Shown: in pieces, positions 59,701 through 64,000 of the stretch
Position numbering within the stretch: position 1 is the first letter of the stretch
Layout of the letters: every line of letters starts with the position of its first letter
Source of the DNA: Diprion similis
Lineage: Eukaryota; Arthropoda; Insecta; Hymenoptera; Diprionidae
Assembly (NCBI RefSeq): GCF_021155765.1
Contig: NC_060106.1
Coordinates: 8,625,501-8,689,500, forward strand
Reading direction: 5' to 3'
DNA: 64,000 bases
Translations under genes and position numbers: made by a program
Notes under the pieces: model-generated
Databases searched by the model: none
Told to the model about the DNA's origin: nothing
The model's input: the letters and a program-made list of their open reading frames with translations, nothing else

Positions 59701-62169
59701 TGCAGCGGGGTACGGCTGACGTGAAATCACGAAGAACTCGCGCTCGCCGAGAGCAACTGTCCGTCAGATTGTTCTGGTGCCTTATAACGTGCAGAGCTGG
59801 CGTTCCGACGTTGCAAAACAGTCTATATACAACTCGTGGATCTGGCGTGTCGATCCAAATTCGCGCTAAAATCGTTTTCTAATCCTGCGGTGACGCGCCG
59901 ATCGTAATCGTCGTTGTACAGATCGGGTTGACCGTATCTATGGAGACACTTTACTGTCACGATTAAGGCCGACAGCCACCGATTGATAATGTCACTACTT
60001 TGTACTGCAAATTTAGCTACTTTTCAGGGGCTAATATCCCGGAAACTTTCCGTCTTAGGTCCTACAAACTCAATCTTCTGCGGCAGTGGAAACGTTCGAG
60101 TAGACACGTAAGGAATACCAAAGGCTCTATGGTGGGTGTCATTCATAGTAGCAAGGAACGTAACTTTTTGGATTGAAAGTTCCTGCAGGTAAACCATGCG
60201 GGGTTAGATTTATGCTTACAACTGAATAGATAAATATAAGCACAGCGAGTTACGCCAGCGTCGATTCCGGAACGACGACACATACACGCAGACTTCGGTG
60301 GGAGGAGACCGTGTAACGTTTCAATCTAGCCTAGATCTCCTACTTTCGTTGGACTGCTGCTTCCATCAAAGCAAAAAGCCTGCTCAATGCGGCAACGATA
60401 AAAGACAACCATGATCCTTAGATCGTAAGCCGCATGCACTAACGAACTAGTCTCAAATCGAAACTAGGAACAATATTGTTGCAGATTCCCACCGGATTCC
60501 CCGTTTTTCCTCTCTCGTACTTTCTCGCGTACTTTACTTATGTTATACGAAAACTTTTCAGAGATTTGTGTTCACACGGGCTCAAGCTCTCGGGCAATGA
60601 ATTATTCAGGGAGAAGTTTATTCGTGTCGTGAAGACACCTTTTCCTCGCCATTCTTACGAATAATTATCCAACTCAACCATTACCAAGTCTACAACAAGT
60701 ATTTCACTAGATTACAATTTGAATCCTACCATGAAAAAATTTCTTCGCCGAGAAAATTTTGGATCAGACGTGTTCTTATTTCCGAGATTCGATCCCACTC
60801 TACAAGCGTTGACTGCGGCGGTGGGCATCAAAATCCTTGGCACACCTGCGCCACATGCGATACGAACGATAAAATAACACGTTCAGCAAGTAGTCAGTCA
60901 TTTTCCGAGATAGAAGCGCAAACCTGAAGTCGAGAGATGAATATTTTTCTTAAACGAGTATAAATTCCATACGATTAGCGACGCTAGCTTTGCACTCCGC
61001 AGCGTTTATCAGATAACTCATTACACGCTCTAATCATATATATTGCATGATAGTTATACCTAGCTCGTCTTACGAGATGAAGTTTTGAGTGTGCATATCC
61101 AGTTTTCCTCTTGCGGAGAATATGAAAGTGCGCAATCAAAATCATGTTGCAACTGTTCACGCGAACGAACGTGAGAAGTCAAAAGTTCAGATTAAAATAC
61201 CCTTACAGAAGTCAACCGACCTGCGATGATTTTAACCAACTACGACGCGCGCTAGGCTGTTCTCCACATACTGCTTAACTTTTCTCTGCATATCCGAACC
61301 ACGATGCATGCGCAGTCTGCGGACAAAATCGTGCAGACAAATATCTACTTCGTAGAAATGTACGCTGCAGTAGTTATGAGGCCCTGCTAATAGTAAAGAG
61401 GAAAGGAAAAATGCGCGTAAGAGTTGGCCGACTATGGCGCACATGTGATGACGGGAAAGTTGGGTCGAGAAACAGGACGACCGAGAGGTTGACATTTTTT
61501 CATCCTTTCGTTACGCGATCATCGATATGGAAACAATGGAAGGACAGAGTGCCACGGTATAACTGAGCGATGAATAACTGCACAGTGCAGAGTGAATCTT
61601 AGGATCAACTTCCTGCGACCGACGCGACGGCTGCACGGTGCGACCTTTCGATCTGCAGAGAGTCTGCTACAGTCGGTGTGGTTTTATGCAAATCCGAGAC
61701 GTGCTCTCGGATGTAAAGCAGCGTCTGTCATCTTGGCGAACGCCAATGCTGCAGCACCCTTCCCTGCAGTTCCTGTTACATGACGATATTGGCGCAGCTG
61801 AGCGCGCGCCAATCAGTTCTGCACACCGGACGTTCGTCATTGTTATTCACTTTTTCTACCATTCTCGGAATCGAGAGAAAAATGAAGATGTAAGAATTTC
61901 CGGAGAAATTTATAACGTGCCGCGCGATTTTGTTCTCATTCGCTGGGATGATTTTTTGCTCGGAAAGACTGTTTCTCCATTGACTGACATTTCGTGACTG
62001 TGCAAGAACCCCGGGACGACGGAGCTTCGGATGACTGAACGGATTACGAAAATCGTACAATCATCGCGAGTTAAATGTTCATTCTCAATTCCAACATGAC
62101 GTAAAAGACAACCGAGAGGAGGATCCAAACTCCCACGAGACTCTTGATCGCCAATCGGCCGACCTCGGA

Positions 62170-62192
62170 TATGAGAGAAAGAGAGAGAGAGA
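62170..62192. repeat. (GA)n-rich microsatellite
   Basis: ATGAGAGAAAGAGAGAGAGA-type purine run in the upstream region of the storkhead gene. Confidence 0.5.
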
Positions 62193-64000
62193 CGGGAATT
62201 TGTCACAGAATCTTCGCTTTGTTACTCTACGTGGGCGAATCAACCAGATCCCTCTCACCTTTCCCTTTGCTTCCACGTTTACATCTACCGCATGCTTATA
62301 CGCGTTTTCCGTAGGCGGAACGAGCCGTTCGGGCAAAGGTTTCAACTGATAGAAAGGTTGTTTCTAATAATAGTTTACTGCCACTTGTCCGAGCAGGTGT
62401 CACCGTCGGTTAGAAACCGATTTATACGCCACGCGTCAGGATATTTGTTATGTGATAATAACAATAACGCTGCAGTCGCTTGAAAGTAAAGCTCGGTTGA
62501 TTTTCCATAAATTGGTGTGAAAAATGATGGAATGATTGAGAAATAATTCTCGATATAAATCATCATTTAGCGAATATCGTAATTTTCACTTCGCGCACAG
62601 ACTTATTCGGTTCGTTGCATGGATGTAATCGGAGTCTAAAAAAGAAAAAGACTGCGAGTAAATTATTTCGACGAATAGGAAATTAAATTATAACGTCCGA
62701 ATTTGCTCTCCAAGTATCCTGCAGTCTAGCAGTTTCGTTACACTCCTAAATCCAGGGACGTTTGTTCGTTGAGTAGATCTGCTTACGCGGTTGACGCAGA
62801 ATCGTATGGTTAAGCTTCGATACCGTTATACACGGTGCGTGCGTGCGTGTATAATTGGCAGGGGATCGTGTTTCTTACATAAGCTATTTGCATTTGATTT
62901 GGTATATCAGTAGTAGTAACAAAATGCCTTGAAGTTAGCACGGACAAGTAGGAATGGCCGTTATATAGTATTGATTGCGGACGGTATACCGGCACGCATA
63001 AATCCCATCGTGAGATTGCACTGTATTACATGGTATATACATTTCTGTATTACATATAATCTGTGTCGAGTAAACAGGCAGAGATAGATTATATTGTGCA
63101 GGGCAACAAGGTGTACTTAAGACCCGCGCGCGGTTAAACAGTAAATGGTGAAATCCATATATCGGTCCAGGACAGGTGATATAGGTGGCGGATAACCACA
63201 CCTTATTCGTGAGCCGGTACATCTGATTTCAGTAAGACAATCGTAAAAATAATAAGCGACGAATGGTGTCTGCAGACCGTTTCGCGCGCCGTGCAACGCG
63301 GTCGTAATGTAGGAACTGGAAATTATTGCGCAATTTAATATCGAAACTGTGAAATCCCATCGCTAAATATCGCCGCAGAGGTACTTTGCATTCTTCGTTT
63401 GTTTAAGAGCATGCACCGATCTGTTATGTTGCAGATTTTCATGCACTCGCAGATTTCTAATTCTTCGTTACACGCGATCCACTCGACAAGTGACAGCAAA
63501 TAGTCAACTGCTAACGGCGAGCAAATTCATTTGAATATCTCTATGGGTAGTCCGATGCTGTAGGGTTAGAGGCTTGGAAGGTAACTCGAAACTCATCTCG
63601 TGTACAGTGCACATGTACACACATTGTCCACGTTATATATCGACAAGCAAAATAGAGAGAATGATTTATTGCGGATGAATGAGTTGAAAGTAATGAGCAC
63701 AGTTTTTGCTGCTCGTTGTCCTTTGTTTTTGTCGGTAACAGGTATCGAGAGCATGAAATCTTTGTCGTCACAGGTGAAACTTATTCGCATAGATGCTCCG
63801 CAGCTACTGCAGCACTCTGATCTCAAATTTTTACCAAAAATTGTTAATCTTTTCTCGGTCAAGTTGTCGGTTAGTTATTTTTCGCACAATAATTTTATAG
63901 CATCGTATATATTGAAATGCAGCGGTGAAGAGATGTTCGTTTTACTCGTAGGATAGCAAGTGCAGTCGGTGAGTGAAAGAAATAAGGAAAATGGAGAAAT

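Larger units (their letters stand above)
55473..64000 (-). other. Upstream region, probably the 5' intron of the storkhead gene
   Basis: The winged-helix exon starts with a spliced acceptor (TGTTCCAG), so transcription must begin at a higher coordinate. I found no minus-strand exon here resembling the N-terminal part of the family, so this whole 8.5 kb is likely intronic and the promoter lies beyond the window. GC-richer islands at 56200-57050, 58200-58700, 59520-59900 and 61560-61800 could be regulatory. The open frames on both strands look like chance. Confidence 0.4.

Overview
The window is insect nuclear DNA, most likely from a hymenopteran and possibly a sawfly. This rests on AT-rich sequence, GT-AG introns, insect 7tm_6 odorant receptors in tandem, and a storkhead-box gene next to them. 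The species call is inference. Nothing prokaryotic or viral was recognised.

Layout: (1) 1-8.3 kb holds no gene I can name, only one weak exon candidate and a patch of short CTGATSAGG-type repeats. (2) 8.3-47.1 kb is a same-strand (+) odorant receptor (OR) array. It has six intact genes: OR-A 8655-12281, OR-B 14992-18294, OR-C 24715-28519, OR-D 30682-33559, OR-F 38080-40135 and OR-G 41189-43453. Relics lie among them: a lone exon 6 near 20.1 kb, a truncated copy at 22.9-23.7 kb, OR-E (36545-37640) with an intact first exon but broken later exons, a promoter/start relic of an OR-E copy at 44.7-45.3 kb, and a decayed OR-F copy at 45.8-46.8 kb. All intact ORs share one seven-exon plan (about 600/116/96/100/117/156/63 nt) with identical intron phases, and encode 415-450 residues. 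(3) 47.1-49.7 kb is intergenic. (4) 49.7-55.5 kb, minus strand, carries the last five coding exons of a storkhead-box (STOX/knockout) gene. Its first coding exons are not in the window, so 55.5-64 kb is probably its 5' intron and upstream regulatory DNA.

The array grew in two ways. OR-A, -B, -C and the relics near 20 and 23 kb are one set of single-gene duplications. OR-D + OR-E + OR-F form a three-gene block (about 30.09-40.44 kb) that was duplicated in tandem to give OR-G + OR-E relic + OR-F relic (about 40.63-47.06 kb). Most gene copies also share a compact TATA-less promoter: a long upstream element with a GAGTGTGCRATTC-like half, an initiator (YCAGTC/TTAGTC), and at exactly +28 to +32 an AGATC/GGATC downstream promoter element.

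Mobile DNA: a 997-bp fold-back element with near-identical arms and TAA target duplications (21284-22280), and a 171-bp mariner-type MITE (28788-28958) whose empty site can be read at the paralogous position behind OR-B. Functionally, the ORs would each pair with the co-receptor Orco to form odorant-gated cation channels in sensory neuron dendrites. The storkhead gene is an unrelated transcription-factor-like neighbour.
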